Below are positions 10,197 through 22,602 of a stretch of DNA of 64,000 nucleotides, in pieces. The DNA lies in NCBI GenBank assembly GCA_039707465.1, contig CM077647.1:48448110-48512109 (forward strand), given 5' to 3'. Every line of letters starts with the position of its first letter. The stretch's first letter is position 1. The notes under the pieces are model-generated. The model saw only the letters and a list, made by a program, of their open reading frames with translations, had not been told where the DNA came from and did no database searches. A program made the position numbers and the translations under genes. The stretch comes from Rhabdophis nuchalis (lineage: Eukaryota; Chordata; Lepidosauria; Squamata; Natricidae).

Positions 10197-10319
10197 GATG
10201 AAATACAAAGCTTGATTCTCCAGAGGAATGATTTGCAACATAAATTGTACAAAGCTGTAGAAGAATTCATTGTGGAAGTGGATGATCTGCCTCATTCTGA
10301 ACGCTTAGAAACATTGAAG
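10197..10319 (+). CDS. STK31: STK31 exon D
   Basis: The acceptor is CTGCACAG with a pyrimidine-rich run before it. The donor is GTTGGG at 10320, a weaker-than-usual donor preceded by AAG. The exon is 123 nt, 41 codons, phase 0 at both ends. The peptide runs from DEIQSLILQRND to SERLETLK. A squamate TA-flanked MITE ends at 10150, only 46 bp before the exon, so the branch point may be at or within its edge. Confidence 0.8.
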
Positions 10320-11290
10320 GTTGGGTCCAAAGTGGCATTGTACTTATTTTATGTTTATGAGATGCTCTTCAGATCAGATTACAATTTTGTATTACCATAA
10401 GCAGTAACTTAAAACAGTCATGGGATCATTCGGACATTTCTTTTTGCAAACATTAATATTTAAATTAACTTCTGAAGTAACGTTAGAGCCTCCTGATGCT
10501 GTTGTTTTTAATCTGAAATATCGACAAAATGTCAGTTGTGTTCTACTTTTTAACAGTTAATGCAATCTGAGCAGGTCATGCTATTTTGTAGTATTTAGGA
10601 ATGACGTCTGTATAGGCATATGTATGTATATAGAAAACATGCTGTTCCTGTTTGGGATCTGCTATGTAGTGCAAAAGCAAGTAATAATAGACAAAGTAAA
10701 CTAAAATTAAGAAAAAAGAGAAAGAAAAGGGTCTCTAAATGTACTGTTAGATAACATTTTCTAGTTTCATAAAAAACTAATATATCACATTAATTAGCCA
10801 TTTGATTTTACTTATCATTCCTCTTCTACAAAAAGCTTCATAAAAAACTAATATATCACATTAATTAGCCATTTGATTTTACTTATCATTCCTCTTCTAC
10901 AAAAAGCTTCTTATACTGAGATCCACAAAGATATTTTCAAGTATAGACTAGCTTTATATTTATTCCATATTCTCAATATGGCTGTAATGTGTTCTTTTTA
11001 AACTATACCTAATTTATTGTACAGTGTCCTTAGTCCCTCTTTGAAGGAGATTGGCAGTGTAGAAAGGTGAAAAATATATAGATAAATAAACAATTTGATT
11101 AACTCAAATTCCAAAGAGCCATCAAAAGCATTGGACCCTACAAAGTTGGGGTTTTATATCTCACTATAAGAGTTGGGTTTTTTTTTGGAAAAAGAATACC
11201 CAGGTCAAAAAAGTAAAACATACAAACGTGCAGGTGTGAGTTGTTTCTATGTGAATTGTCTTATACCACCTTTTGTTTCTATTACTATTT
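10320..11290 (+). other. Intron D-E, first part
   Basis: AT-rich intron with a perfect 71 bp tandem duplication at 10766-10907. Nothing else recognised. Confidence 0.6.
10766..10907. repeat. Perfect 71 bp tandem duplication
   Basis: The unit starting TTCATAAAAAACTAATATAT and ending CTACAAAAAGC occurs twice back to back (10766-10836 and 10837-10907) with no difference by eye. It is likely a recent slippage or unequal-exchange event, or possibly an assembly artefact. Confidence 0.9.
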
Positions 11291-11299
11291 GTAGTATAT

Positions 11300-11458
11300 A
11301 ATGTTCTTAAAACATAAAATCTAATTTTAGCACAGGGTGTTAAATTTAATCTATTTTTATTCTATTTTTACTGTATTTATTGTTACTGCTTTTACTACTT
11401 CCTGTGCACTGCCCTGAATCCCGTCAGGGAGATAGGACGGTATACAAATACTGTATAA
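11300..11458 (+). mobile_element. L2-like LINE 3' end
   Basis: It shows TTTTAGCACAGGGT, the hairpin CTGAATCCCGTCAGGGAGA and GGTATACAAATA, the same 3' end as the copies at 1600 and 38700. Only the UTR remains. Confidence 0.7.
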
Positions 11459-11818
11459 CAGGGGTCCCCAACCTTTTTTGCACCAGGGACCGGTTTCATT
11501 TTAAAGAAAATTCTGCAGACCGGCTGGCCTAGAGGAGGAGGGAGGGAGGGGGAACAGGCGGCGCAAGCGCAAGTGGGGGGGGGGGGAGAGTCGGCTCACT
11601 TGGCCCTCTAGGGCAGTGGTGGGAAAACGTATTAGTCAATAGAGCCAAATATCAACAGTACCACTACTGACATTTCTTTTGAGAGCCAAAAGGTGTGGCC
11701 TGTTTTATGGGTGTGGCTCAGTTGTCATGTGACCCGGTGGGCGTGGGCAACTTGGAAAATGTGATGAAACTCACTTAATGCTTAGCAACCAAAATTTTGG
11801 GCTCAATTGTGGTCATAA

Positions 11819-11820
<2 letters not shown>
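11459..11820. mobile_element. hAT-like MITE left end and other short repeat debris
   Basis: CAGGGGTCCCCAACCTTTTT at 11459 is a typical hAT-type end. A second repeat begins near 11616 (GCAGTGGTGGGAAAACG), and the right end of the squamate TA MITE (GGGCTCAATTGTGGTCATAA) lies at 11800-11819. Boundaries are unclear. Confidence 0.45.
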
Positions 11821-11932
<112 letters not shown>

Positions 11933-12164
11933 TTCTGGTTGGTCTTTGGTCTTCTGAAGATGGTAAAAATGGATTTATGGGCACTCGTTATATATAAAGG
12001 CAGCCCATGACTCTTTGGGATGCTGGTTTGAATCCAGGAAATGACTCAGAGGATGTGATTCCTTTGAAATGGAAGAAAAATAGATCTTTAACCCGGTTAA
12101 CCAAAAAGGTAGCTTGAGGTAGAAGGAAATAGGAAAATAGATTATTTCCTTTCCTTTCATTTTC

Positions 12165-12480
<316 letters not shown>

Positions 12481-12761
12481 CTCTCTGACCCCTGCTGTAT
12501 AATAAATAATAATAATAAATAATAATTTCTGTGTACAATATTCTACTACTATTATTTGGTTATATAATACTTATACTAATATTACTATTGCTACTGTACT
12601 ATTACTATTAGTATGATGGTGATATTATCAATTTAATTGTGTTTGACAGTATATTCTGTATTCTGTATATGCATCTTGGTCTGTCTTTAATCCTCCCCTG
12701 CCCCAGATTTCTTTTACTGTTATTTTTTTCTTTATTAATAGGCAGCAGGTAAAGCAGTAGC

Positions 12762-13790
12762 GTCTTTCCCCGAAAATACAACATGGCCTGAAACTTAGGC
12801 CATGCCACATATTTCGGGTGAGCAAAAATATTAGCCATCCCCCCGAAAATAAGCCCCCTGGACAATTCCTCCCCTCTGGCGAGGCAGAGCACTGCTCGCC
12901 AAACTAGCGGTATCCTGAAGGCGCCAAGCTGCGGGAACGAGGTGGGGGCAAAGGCGCCAATGTTGCTTGGTGCCTTTGGGGTACCGCTAGGTTGGTTAGC
13001 GGTGCTCTGCCTGGCCGGAGGGGGGGGGGTTGCCAGGCGGCTGCTCTCTTGCGAGCAGGCTCCTGAAGAGCCGGGCACAGCCTCAGGGTCGAATGGCTGT
13101 GTTGCACTGTCGCAGCACAGCAGCCATGAGGTGCTTGCGAGCAGCTGCCTGGCAACCCCCCTTTTCAGCTGGGCACAGCACCATTCACTGACTTAGGGGC
13201 ATCGCCAAGCTGTAGGAGTGCCTGTTTGCCGCCCTCTGGCTCCCGCGGCTTGGTGCTTTCAGAATGCCCCTAGGTTAGTGAATGGGGCTCTGCATGGCTG
13301 GAGAGGGGTTTGTGTGAGCGGCTTTTCCGTTCCATTCATGCAACTCCCAGGCTCACAATGCCCTTGCCTAGCTGTACGGTAACTGCAGAGCCAGGGCATC
13401 ACCACTGCTGGCGCCGCATGGCTTTTTCTGTGGCTTCCAAAGCACATAGGTAGGATGCCACTCTAGGAGTATGCTCTATGGTCCAAAGCACGGAGTTAGG
13501 ATGCCGCTCTGGGAATATGCTCTAGCAGTGAATGGCACTGTGCCCAGCTGGAAAGGGGGTTGTTGGGTGGCTGCTCACGAGTGTGGTCACCTCATGGCTG
13601 CTGTGTTGCTGCTGCGACAGTGCAACACAGCCATTTGACCCTGAGGCTGTGCCCGGCTCTTTGGCAGCCCGCTCGCAAGAGAGCAACCGCCCGGCAACCC
13701 CAAACTAATAACACCCCCCCCCCCACACACACACATTATAAGACCAAGGCCATATTTTGTGTGTTAAAAAAAATAGTTTTGGGGAAACAA
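12762..13790. mobile_element. GC-rich MITE with TTTCCCCGAAAATA ends
   Basis: The left end GTCTTTCCCCGAAAATAC is roughly inverted at the right end (TAGTTTTGGGGAAACA near 13775-13789). The GC-rich interior contains long inverted segments: TCGAATGGCTGTGTTGCACT near 13090 and its complement near 13615-13640. No transposase. The short Ala/Pro-rich frames are composition artefacts. Confidence 0.55.
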
Positions 13791-13994
13791 GTAGTACTTT
13801 TCCCAATATTGTGCTAGCTTTGCTCTACCTCTTCTTTTTCTTCCTTCTGCCTCAGTGAAGAAATTTTTTTATTTTTTATTTGGCTATTTTCTGGCAGCAG
13901 TGGCTGCTGTTTCAGACGCATGCATATTTCCTCTGTTCTCTTTGCTTCTCCTCCTCCTCCACCTGTTTCAGAGTGAAGCATTTTATGAGCAATT

Positions 13995-14090
13995 CTAATA
14001 ATAATAATAAATTTAATTTATAGACCGCTCCCTCTCCCCAAAGGGACTCGGAGCGGTTTTCTGCATAAAGAACCCAGGGAGAGGGCTCAA
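13995..14090 (-). mobile_element. L2-like LINE 3' end, antisense
   Basis: TTATAGACCGCTCCCTCTCC then AAAGGGACTCGGAGCGG is the family hairpin in reverse. Only about 100 bp remain. Confidence 0.65.
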
Positions 14091-14542
14091 GAAGGAGGAG
14101 AGAAAGACAATACAGAGGTGCATACAATTTTCTCTACTCTTTTACAATGACATATCTAAAAAAAATGATTTTTGCAATCTGATAAAAACTTTGCTTTATT
14201 GTACTATAAATGTTCAAACCATCCAAGTTTCAAGTCATGTCCTTTTAACTCTAAATCTTTTCTACCAACATCCACTTTTTCATCCAACTAAATAGCAAGC
14301 TGCAAAATTCAATTTCAAATAGGGTAATCCCAGGTCTTCACTTTCTTTTACATCTTGTAAAACCTTAGATTCAATTATTATATATCATATTAATACCCAT
14401 ATATCTACTTTCAATCTTAAAAACCATTTTATTCATCAATTGTTCAATCTTATAATCTCATATTACTGTTAACGTCTTTGTTAATCTTGAAACCTAATGA
14501 ACCATTAAAAATTTTTTTTCCTATTAATAATTCCTTTTAACG

Positions 14543-15032
14543 CAGGTATGTCAAACTCTTATTTCATTGAGGTGTCCGCATCAGGGTTGTGTTTGATCTT
14601 GGAGGGCCGGGTTGTGTGGCTGGAGGGGGGTCGTGGCCCTGGTGGGCATAGCCAGCTCAACATCATTCTATGGTGTCCAAGTGCTAAGGCAAGACTGCCC
14701 TGAGACTTTCTCTCACATAATCTTCCTCCCCTCTTTCCTTATTTTTGCTTCCTTGCTCTCTTCCCATCTTTCCTTTCTCTTTCCCTTTCCCTTTCTCCTT
14801 TCCTATCCCTTCTTGCATGCTCAAATGCAAAAGAGGAAACATTTCTCCTTTTGTTTTGTTTTTAGTTGTTATGCTAGCCCTCTATCAGCGAAAATGGAGC
14901 TGGGTGGGATGGGGTGTATGCAGCTCCCCCAAGCTCCTTTTTTGCTGGCAGAGGCACTATCCTTTGCTGTTTCCTGGCTAGTTCCGCAGGCCAGATCTAT
15001 GTATCCCGTAGGCCTTGAGTTTAATACCCCTG
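14543..15032. mobile_element. hAT-like MITE, family CAGG-TGTCAAACTC
   Basis: The ends are CAGGTATGTCAAACTC and GAGTTTAATACCCCTG, inverted with a few mismatches. The 8 bp flanks are TTTTAACG and ATTTAAAG, a weak match. A shorter relative is at 19687-19891. It interrupts the L1-like LINE. The frame at 14612-15097 is not a recognised gene. Confidence 0.6.
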
Positions 15033-15101
15033 ATTTAAAGGATCTTCCAAAATCAGCCCTGTCATCTGTCAAAGTTCTTATCTTAAAAGACTCTTAAAAT
15101 T

Positions 15102-15340
15102 TTATTTCCATAATTCCATCATCCTAGCTTGCCATCTGTGTTCAAAACACAAAAAAGAAGAGGAGACAGCTCGGTCATATTCCTTTTCACATGGTTTTGT
15201 TAAATCTCCATTAACAACAATTTGTGCTTTCTGTGAAGTATAAATTGATTCCAGCCATTTGATAAAATTATTCCCAAAATTCATATCTTCCAAATTTTAA
15301 AATAAAAAAACTGAATTCAAATTGTCAAAGGCTTTCTCTG
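15102..15340 (-). pseudogene. L1-like RT fragment
   Basis: A short frame on the - strand covers the L1 RT motif A region (AEKAFDNLN) and the following IYTSQKAQIVVNG block. After this the expected PLSPLLF region has decayed. Too broken to encode an enzyme. Confidence 0.6.
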
Positions 15341-15897
15341 CACTTAAACAAATCAAGGGAATTTGCTTTCCTTTCCTGTTTTAAACTATTCTTAAAACAC
15401 AGCCTTTATTTAATTTGTTTTTTTTACAATCTGCAATCTTTTACAATTTACAGTCTTTTACACTGTTTCTTCTTTGCATTATAATATTTATTTTAATCAC
15501 TGTCTAAAAGATCTTGATTTATTTTTATAAATCAAACTTTCAAATTTTATTAGTGAAGTTCTTTGAGATCCAAATCATATTCTGTTCTTGAGAAGGCTCC
15601 ATATCTTTCAGAAAAGTAGGTATAATCTCTTAAGTGCCATTTTTCTGTTTCCACACATCCACTAAGTTTACATTTGTCCATCAAATAAAAAATAGTTTTG
15701 GTAATCTATTTTGAGTAAGAAATTTTCTAATAATCTAGCTAGATGTTGGGAAAAAAGTCACTCCGTTCCAATACCCGATCCCAACACCAATTTTAATTTC
15801 TCCTTGAATTTATATAAAAAGTCACTTTGCCCCCATTTGGGGCGTGAATTATTAACACCATAGGCTTAGCCCCATGAAAGTAAACTTGTGACTCAGT

Positions 15898-18795
15898 AAA
15901 TCTTATTTATTTATTTATTAAATTTTTATACCGCCCTTCTCCCTTCCGGGACTCAGGGCGCTGTACAGGCAGCAATAAAAATCAGTGGTATAAAATATAA
16001 AATACATAAAAAACGTTTAAAAATAGATTAAATGGTTGGCCTGATTCTAAAACCTTAATAAAACCCTACTAAAAACCATTTAAAAACTATGCCAGGCCGG
16101 CCGAACGAAATAAATGGGTCTTCAAGGCCCGACGGAAGAGGCGCAGGTCCGTGGTCATGTGTAGGTCACTGGGTAGGTCATTCCAGAGGGCAGGAGAAGG
16201 CTCTCCCCCTAGGGGTTGCCAGCCAACATTGCCTGGCCGACGGCACCCTGAGGAGGCCATCTCTGTGGGAGCGAATTGGTCGGTGGGAGGTATTTGGTAG
16301 CAGGAGGTGGTCTTGCAGGTAACCAAGTCCCTTGCCATGGAGCGCTTTAAAGGTAGTTATTAGTACCTTGAAGCACACCCGGAAAGCCACAGACAGCCAG
16401 TGCAGCTCGCGTAGGAGAGGTGTCGTGGGAGCATCTTGAGACTCCCAGAATCCCCCGTGCGGCCGCATTCTGCACTAACTGGAGCCTCCAGGTGCACTTC
16501 AAGGGAAGCCCCATGTAGAGCGCATTGCAGTAGTCCAGGCAGGAGATGACAAGGGCTTGAGTGACCGTGCGTAAAGTGTCATGATCCAAAAACGGGCGCA
16601 ACTGGCGTTATCAGGCGGACCTTGATAAAAAGCCCCTAGGCACGGTTGTCATGATCTTCTAGAGACAGCCGAGAGTCCAGGAGGACGCCCAAGTTGCGAG
16701 CCCTCTCTGTGAGGGCCAATGACTCGCCCCCAATAGCCAGAGCTGGCATCAACTGGCTATATCGTGACGCCGGAAGCCACAGCCACTCGGTCTTACGGGT
16801 TGAGTCAGAGCTTGGTTCTCCCCATCCAGACTCGCACGGCCTCCAGACACCGGGACATCACTTACACGGCATCGTTGGGGTGGTCCAGGGTAGAGATGTA
16901 CAGCTGAGTGTCGTCAGCATACTGGTGGAATTCTACCCCAAAACCACAGATGATCTCACCCAATGGCTTCATATAAATGTTGAACTGGAAAGGCGAGAGG
17001 ACCGACCCCTGTGATACCCCACAAGTGAAGCACCTCGACATTGACCTCTGTCCTCCTGCCAACACAAATTGCGACTGGTCGGAGAGGTAGGAGGAGAACC
17101 ACCGTAAAACGGTGTCCCCCACCCCCAGCCCCTCCAGCCGGCGCAACATGATACCATGGTCGATGGTATCGAAAGCCACTGAGAGGTCTAACAGGACCAG
17201 GATAGAGGAACAACCCCTATTCCGAGCCCTCCAGACATCATCCACCAACGCGACCAATGCCGTCTCTGTGCTGTGCCCAGGCCGGAAGCCGGACTGCCGC
17301 GGGTCCAGATAGACAGTTTCCTCCAGGTGCTGAGGGAGTTGCGCCACCACACTCTCAACAACCTTTTCAGGGAATTGGTGGTTGGAGACTGGACGGTAGT
17401 TGGCCAACACAGCCGGGTCCAGGGAGGGCTTCTTGAAGAGAGGCCTCACCACCGCCTCTTTCAAGGCGGCCGGCAGAAACCCCTCACTCAAAGAAGCGTT
17501 GACAATTCCCTGGAGCCAGCCTCGTGTAACCTCCCGGGAGGCCAGTACCAACCAGGAGGGACACGGGTCCAATAAACATGTGGTGGCATTCAGCCGCCCC
17601 AGCATCCTGTCCATGTCCTCAGGAGTCACAGGATCGAACTCTTCCCAGATAACAGACTCAAGGCCTGCCTCCGTCAGCCTGTCTGAACTAGTTCAATCGG
17701 AGGCCAACCCGTCCCAGATCTGATCGATTTTATCATGCAGATAATACCCAAATTCCTCTGCAAGACCCTGCAATGTGGCATCCCGCGCCCTCTGGTGAAG
17801 AAGGAAGCGGGTCACCTAAGCAGGGTGGCAGGCCGGTTATCTGCAGACGCGATAAGAGCAGAGAAATAAGTACGTTTCGCCGGTTTTATCGCCACAAGGT
17901 AGGTCTTCAAATGCGACCTTACCAGTGTCCGGTCAGACTCGGAGCGGGTGGCCCTCCAACTGCTCTCTAGGCATCTCTTCCGACACTTCATCACTCTTAG
18001 CTCCTCAGATAACCAGGGAGCCAAGGTGGTTCGGCGCTGGGTGAGAGGCCACAAAGGCACGACCCGGTCCAGAGCCCCCATGGCCGCACTATTCCAAGCG
18101 GCCACTAGGTCCTCAGTCGAGTCGCGGGTCAGGGTCTCAGGTATTGGGTCAAGCTCCATCTGGAACCTCTCAGGGTCCATCAGGCGCCTGGGGCACAACT
18201 ATCTCACCTCTTCCGGTTCCGCCTTCCTGTGGTAGGATGTAGCGATGGAAAGCCCAGCCGGAGGAGAGAGTGATCTGACCATGACAGGGGTTCAACAGCT
18301 ATTTCCCCTAAACCAAGATCACTCAACCACTGGCTGGAGGCAAAAACTAGGTCCCGCGTGTGTCCCCCAGTATGGGTGGGGTCATGAATTACCGGCTGTC
18401 TGCGGCGCAGTGGTCTCCCTCGGGTCCAGACCCTCCTTTATAACAACCGCCACCCTGACCCTGGGCTCGTGGCTGGTGAAATGCACGGTAATCCGGTGGG
18501 CACATTTCAACGAGGGGTACCCCCCCTCTTGGCCCAACCAGGTCTCCGTGATACCCGCCAGGTCCGCCCCCCCCTCCAAAACCAGATCGTGAATGAGGAG
18601 CTTTATTAACCACGGACCTGGCGTTACACAACATCAGCCGAAGGCCCAGGCCCTGAGATCTTGAACCCCCTGGGTCGCAAGAGGAGCCATGAGGGCCGGA
18701 GAGCGCCACAGATCGCAAACAGCGGGTGCGCCCTCCCCTTATATGATAGGGCCCTTGGCTCTCGCCATACCTGCCCCTTCCACATGTTATCATGT
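15898..18795 (-). mobile_element. L2-like LINE, copy 3, antisense
   Basis: The longest L2-like copy in the window, about 2.9 kb, 5' end near 18795 and 3' end near 15900 with the hairpin (TATACCGCCCTTCTCCCTTC at 15929 in reverse) and an AAT-type tail. It spans endonuclease remnants, RT and the C-terminal region. It sits inside an L1-like LINE of the same orientation. Confidence 0.85.
16087..18793 (-). pseudogene. L2-like ORF2 (EN remnant, RT, C-terminus), broken
   Basis: From the 5' side: endonuclease traces (NARSVVNKA, then ADLAGITETWLG, 18380-18680), a linker (RRLMDPERFQMELDPIP, 17812-18198), an RT block in one frame (16862-17629) with SGFRPGHSTETAL, AFDTIDHGI, SQGSVLSPFQFN and YADDTQLYIST, then C-terminal pieces (LDYCNALYMGLPL, ALWNDLPSDL) down to 16087. 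Both RT catalytic Asp motifs are present, unlike copy 1. Most of the endonuclease is missing, and at least four frame breaks separate the pieces, so it is dead. Confidence 0.8.
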
Positions 18796-19400
18796 TCAGT
18801 AGTCAATAGGTGTTCTTAGTTTTAGTTGGGGATTGATGTATAAACTCCATTTCTTTTTTCTTATTCTTGCTGAGAGAAATTTTTCATCCAAATGTTTATA
18901 AATCAAATATTTTATATTTTTCTTTATATGAATCTGTTCTAACCAAATATATTTTGTTTTATTTTTTAAGTCCTGAAAAAATCTAAGAATCTGCTCCATT
19001 TATATTTTATGATAATTTGTAATCATAATTAAAAATTTAGAAAAGTCAGTATCTGTAGACCCTAATTCAGAATTATCTTTTTCAGATTCTTTCTGTTGTA
19101 ATCTTTTTTTGAGGATCTCAAAAAACTCCACCTGATCATAATTGTGCTGTCTTTTCTTTCCCACCAATTTACTAATATTTTACATATTTTTCTGCATTTT
19201 GAGTTTTGCTTATTTTCTCAGTATGACATACTTCTTTCTATTTTATTCCACAGATCTCCTACAAATGTATTTTGTAACAATTTAAATTCCCTAACAGGTT
19301 TAAGGCTTTTTAAACTCTTTTGTTTCAAACTCAGTACTACATACGGTATGTTAGGTTAACTTGTCTCCACAAGATGGCAGTCTCCAAGCTTTTTCAAATG
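18796..19400 (-). mobile_element. L1-like LINE, antisense, 5' part
   Basis: The - strand has a Lys-rich coiled-coil-like frame (FFQDLKNKTKYIWLEQ, RIRKKKWSLYIN) resembling L1 ORF1 products, AT-rich and broken. It continues the L1-like sequence that is cut off at 15897, so both halves probably belong to one element split by L2-like copy 3. Confidence 0.5.
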
Positions 19401-20540
19401 TACCATTAGCAAAGGAGTAGACATACTGCCAAACCTAGGCATTTATAAATCTCTGAAATATTTCATTAAAATAAAAATAAAGGATTCTTTTGATCAGAGT
19501 CAAATTGCTGTTTGGCATTAATTTTTGAAATAGGTCTCTAATATTATATCAAGACTTCAAGTATTTAATGCTTGCTTTTTTACCATTCAAAATCACAGTT
19601 GTCTGTTTTTATTCTTTCTTCGAATGGCCTTGCATGTATTTAAAATAATTTAATATTCAATTATTTTTTATGCCGATGCTTTAGAACAGGGATGTCAAAT
19701 TCCATTTAATTGCACGCCGCATCAAGAGTTTGTTTGCCCTCGGGGACCAGGTTCAGCCTGGCCTGGTCATTGCAGCTGACTGGGTGGGTATGGCTGGTGC
19801 TGGGGCGGCAAGGGCCGCTCCATTGCTATCTCTGGGACTGCCCTGCAGGCCAACTCCACAATCTATTGCGGCCATATATTTGACATGTCTAATTTAGAAA
19901 GTCTGCTTTTCCTGCTTTAAATATTTTTGAATAGTAACATATGTTTTCTATTGCTTTTCTGCATAAATTTTTAAAAAATGATAATATTTGAAAGCTTGAA
20001 CATTTTTTCAGAATTGTGAAAGAGGAATAAGATTATGATATGCTGCTTAATGGAATGGCTAAATTCTACTGTAGTCCAACAGAGTTAGCTTTCCATACTT
20101 CCGTGAAAAATGAATGTGAGAATTAAATGCTTCAGTCTAAATAATAGTGAAGTTCCAGCATGCAACAGTCATTTTAATATATGCATATTGATTTTTCAGG
20201 GAACTAAAACTAAGTAAAAATGAAAATGTTCGTGCAAGACTACTACATTCAGAAAAAATAACCTGTATAGATCTCATATATATATGTTTCTATTTGATGT
20301 TTAGTAATTGGGGAAAAACCCTGGGGGAAAACTTCTTCAGAAGTCTTCAAGGAATACAGATGTTGAAATTCATTCTCTATAATGACTCTGAATAGTTCTA
20401 GTTCTATAATAGGGATATTTAAAAATAATGAATTGCTTTAATTTTGTGGAATTGTCTCGTGAGTCCTCCAATTAATAAGGATTTCTGACAACTTCTTAAT
20501 TCAGCCTTTTTTGATATGGAATATTCTTTTTGAGATTAGT
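19401..20540 (+). other. Intron D-E, middle
   Basis: AT-rich. It contains a 205 bp hAT-like MITE at 19687-19891. The rest shows nothing recognisable. Confidence 0.5.
19687..19891. mobile_element. hAT-like MITE with near 8 bp duplication
   Basis: It starts CAGGGATGTCAAATTC and ends TTTGACATGTCTA, an imperfect inverse. The flanks CTTTAGAA (19679-19686) and ATTTAGAA (19892-19899) agree at 7 of 8 bases. It belongs with the element at 14543. Confidence 0.7.
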
Positions 20541-20544
20541 GCAA

Positions 20545-20960
20545 ATAAGTATTTATTAAACTTGTTTGCCACCTGACTCAATGGGTCTGGATGACAATTA
20601 CAACAAACATAAATGCAATAATATAATAAAATTTATAAAACATGAAGGTAAAAAAAGAAACAAGCATGTTGAAGTGAGTGATCTCATTCTCCTTATCAAA
20701 CTCGTAGGTGAAAAGCCAGGTTTTCACAGTTTTTTAAAACAACAGCAAAGTGGAGGCCATCTGGATCTTGGGGGGAACTTTATTCCAGAAAGTAGGTGCA
20801 GCTTGCAGAAGGTACGGTTCCAGGGATTGAGAAATGACATTGTTTAATTGAAGGAATCCAGAGTACGTCAACCCTACAAAATAAAATTAGATGGGTAGAT
20901 ATTGTAGAAAGCATCTTAGCTGCACGTTTCTTGCCATGTACGTTAGAGTTTCTCCTGATT
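20545..20960 (-). mobile_element. Old L2-like LINE 3' fragment, antisense
   Basis: The - strand gives FWNKVPPKIQMAS and KTWLFTYEF, the worn C-terminal end of L2 ORF2 (compare LWNDLPPEL). The usual hairpin is barely recognisable, so this copy is older than the others. Confidence 0.5.
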
Positions 20961-21957
20961 TTCTCTTATTTCTCACTCATACTTTCTGCAGATGATTATC
21001 ATATCTAATTCTGGTTTCAATTGGTTTCAAATAGTATACAGTAGCCATTCTCATCCATGATAGTTTGGTATATGTTGTAACTTTAAATGTACTTTAAAGC
21101 ATTAAATTAGCTTTAGGACCTACAGTATGGTTACATGATCAAAATTGAGGGCTGGGTGGCCCACCTGCACTTAGGATTGCAGGAGCACTGCAACTTATCC
21201 CACCTGCTTATCTCTCCCTCCATCTTTGCCATTTTGGTTCCCTGCTGATTTTTGCTGCTTTCTTGTTTCCACTGTTGGCAAAGTTGGCCTGACCTGGCCT
21301 GGCTCCTGGGCCACATATGACTGGCTTTGCATGTTGAGGAAGAAAGGGTTTAAAGGAACTCAAGCATGTCAAAACACATCTTTGTGCTGTGGAAATTAAA
21401 AAAAAAAACCCTGAAAGGAACCCTTTCTGCAATGAGCTGGACGGAACTAAGACTGCTCTTTTTTTTTTCCTTTTTCACAAAGCCAAGCCAAGCCCATACA
21501 ATCCAGGAACATGGTGAAAAGGGGCATTTTGGTGGATTATCTCATTAAGCTGCTTTGTGCTCTTCCCCCTCTTCTCTCCCCTCCCCCATGTGAAGGCATA
21601 CCTTGTGAACAGCAGGAACAAGAAAAGATAGTTGAAGGTCAGTTGTGGTGGACGGCAGGGTGGCAGGAGTCTCAGAATGCAGGTTTGTGAGGGTGACTGG
21701 GACTGAGATAGGGCAGCTGCAGCTTCCCATGGTGTGGCAAGCTGTGTTGAAGCAATGTGGTCCTATGTCTGCTTGCTGCCCCACAAAAGATGTCTGGAGG
21801 GCGAAATAGCTGGTTGGGGAGAGTTGGAAGCAGCCTCTTATCTTACTATGTCTTGAGACTGAGAGGGACGAAGCCCAGGATGGCTTGGATTGGGATGGGT
21901 TCTTGGTAATAACTAGCAAAATTTGCTTAAGAGCAAGAGGATTGCTAGGATTATAGT
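20961..21957 (+). other. Intron D-E, late part
   Basis: Moderate GC from about 21130 to 21950 with no recognised domain. Frames on either strand (for example 21545-21919, -) look random. It may hold unrecognised repeat. Confidence 0.4.
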
Positions 21958-21965
21958 CACTAAGT

Positions 21966-22251
21966 CAGTGATGGCGAACCTTTTTTGCCTTGCGTGCCAA
22001 AAGTGGGGGGAGTGCAGGGGTGGTGTTTGTGCACGGGTGTGCTTTCCCCCTCTGGTTTGCTCGTAGGGTCATTTTTCGCTTTCAGGAGCCTTCAGCCCTT
22101 AGGAGCTTTCAGGGAAGTCTCTGGAGGGTGAAAAACGGCCTCAAAAGAAGGCAGCTGGACATGTTCGCTGGAGCTGACAGGGCCCTGTGTGCCCTAACAA
22201 ATGGCTGCACGTGCCACCTGTGGCACCTGTGCCATAGGTTCACCATCACGG
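21966..22251. mobile_element. hAT-like MITE with perfect 8 bp duplication
   Basis: The ends are CAGTGATGGCGAACC and GGTTCACCATCACGG. The 8 bp target duplication CACTAAGT is identical at 21958-21965 and 22252-22259. It is a short relative of 49898-50992. The squamate TA MITE right end (GATTGTAAGTTGAGGATTAC) follows at about 22325. Confidence 0.85.
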
Positions 22252-22602
22252 CACTAAGTGATATGGTTATGTGGTCTTTTGCATTACGGCCGAATTGCTT
22301 AGGAACCTAAATATTCCAGTTGTGATTGTAAGTTGAGGATTACCTATATTTTTATGTATACTTGGAATTCTTTTTCTACTGCTTTATTGATCAGCAATAC
22401 TCTTCTTCCTGATGTATGTCAGAAATAAAAAATATCTAGCCCATAAGCCAAAAATTTCTTACAGATCATTGCTTCAGGTTTTGCTCCATATAGTTACTGG
22501 AGGACTCTGCATTAAGCCAAAGGAGCTTGCTTTGTTTTATAATGTGTTATGATCTTTTGTTGCTTTTATCTTATTTTCTTTGTTATCTGTTTTGATATTC
22601 AG

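Larger units (their letters stand above)
14110..15897 (-). mobile_element. L1-like LINE, antisense, 3' part
   Basis: The - strand translation has SAEKAFDNLN near 15310-15340 and FIKWLESIYTSQKAQIVVNG in 15140-15260, characteristic of the L1 RT core. Further 5' (15740-15860) lie EN/RT-like remains with NNSRPKWGQSDF. Frames are broken. A hAT-like MITE sits inside (14543-15032). An L2-like LINE interrupts at about 15898-18795, and L1-like sequence resumes beyond it. Confidence 0.65.

Noticed and set aside
12608..13447. Several frames of 60-156 codons
   Set aside because: They read through the GC-rich MITE at 12762-13790 and share no domain.
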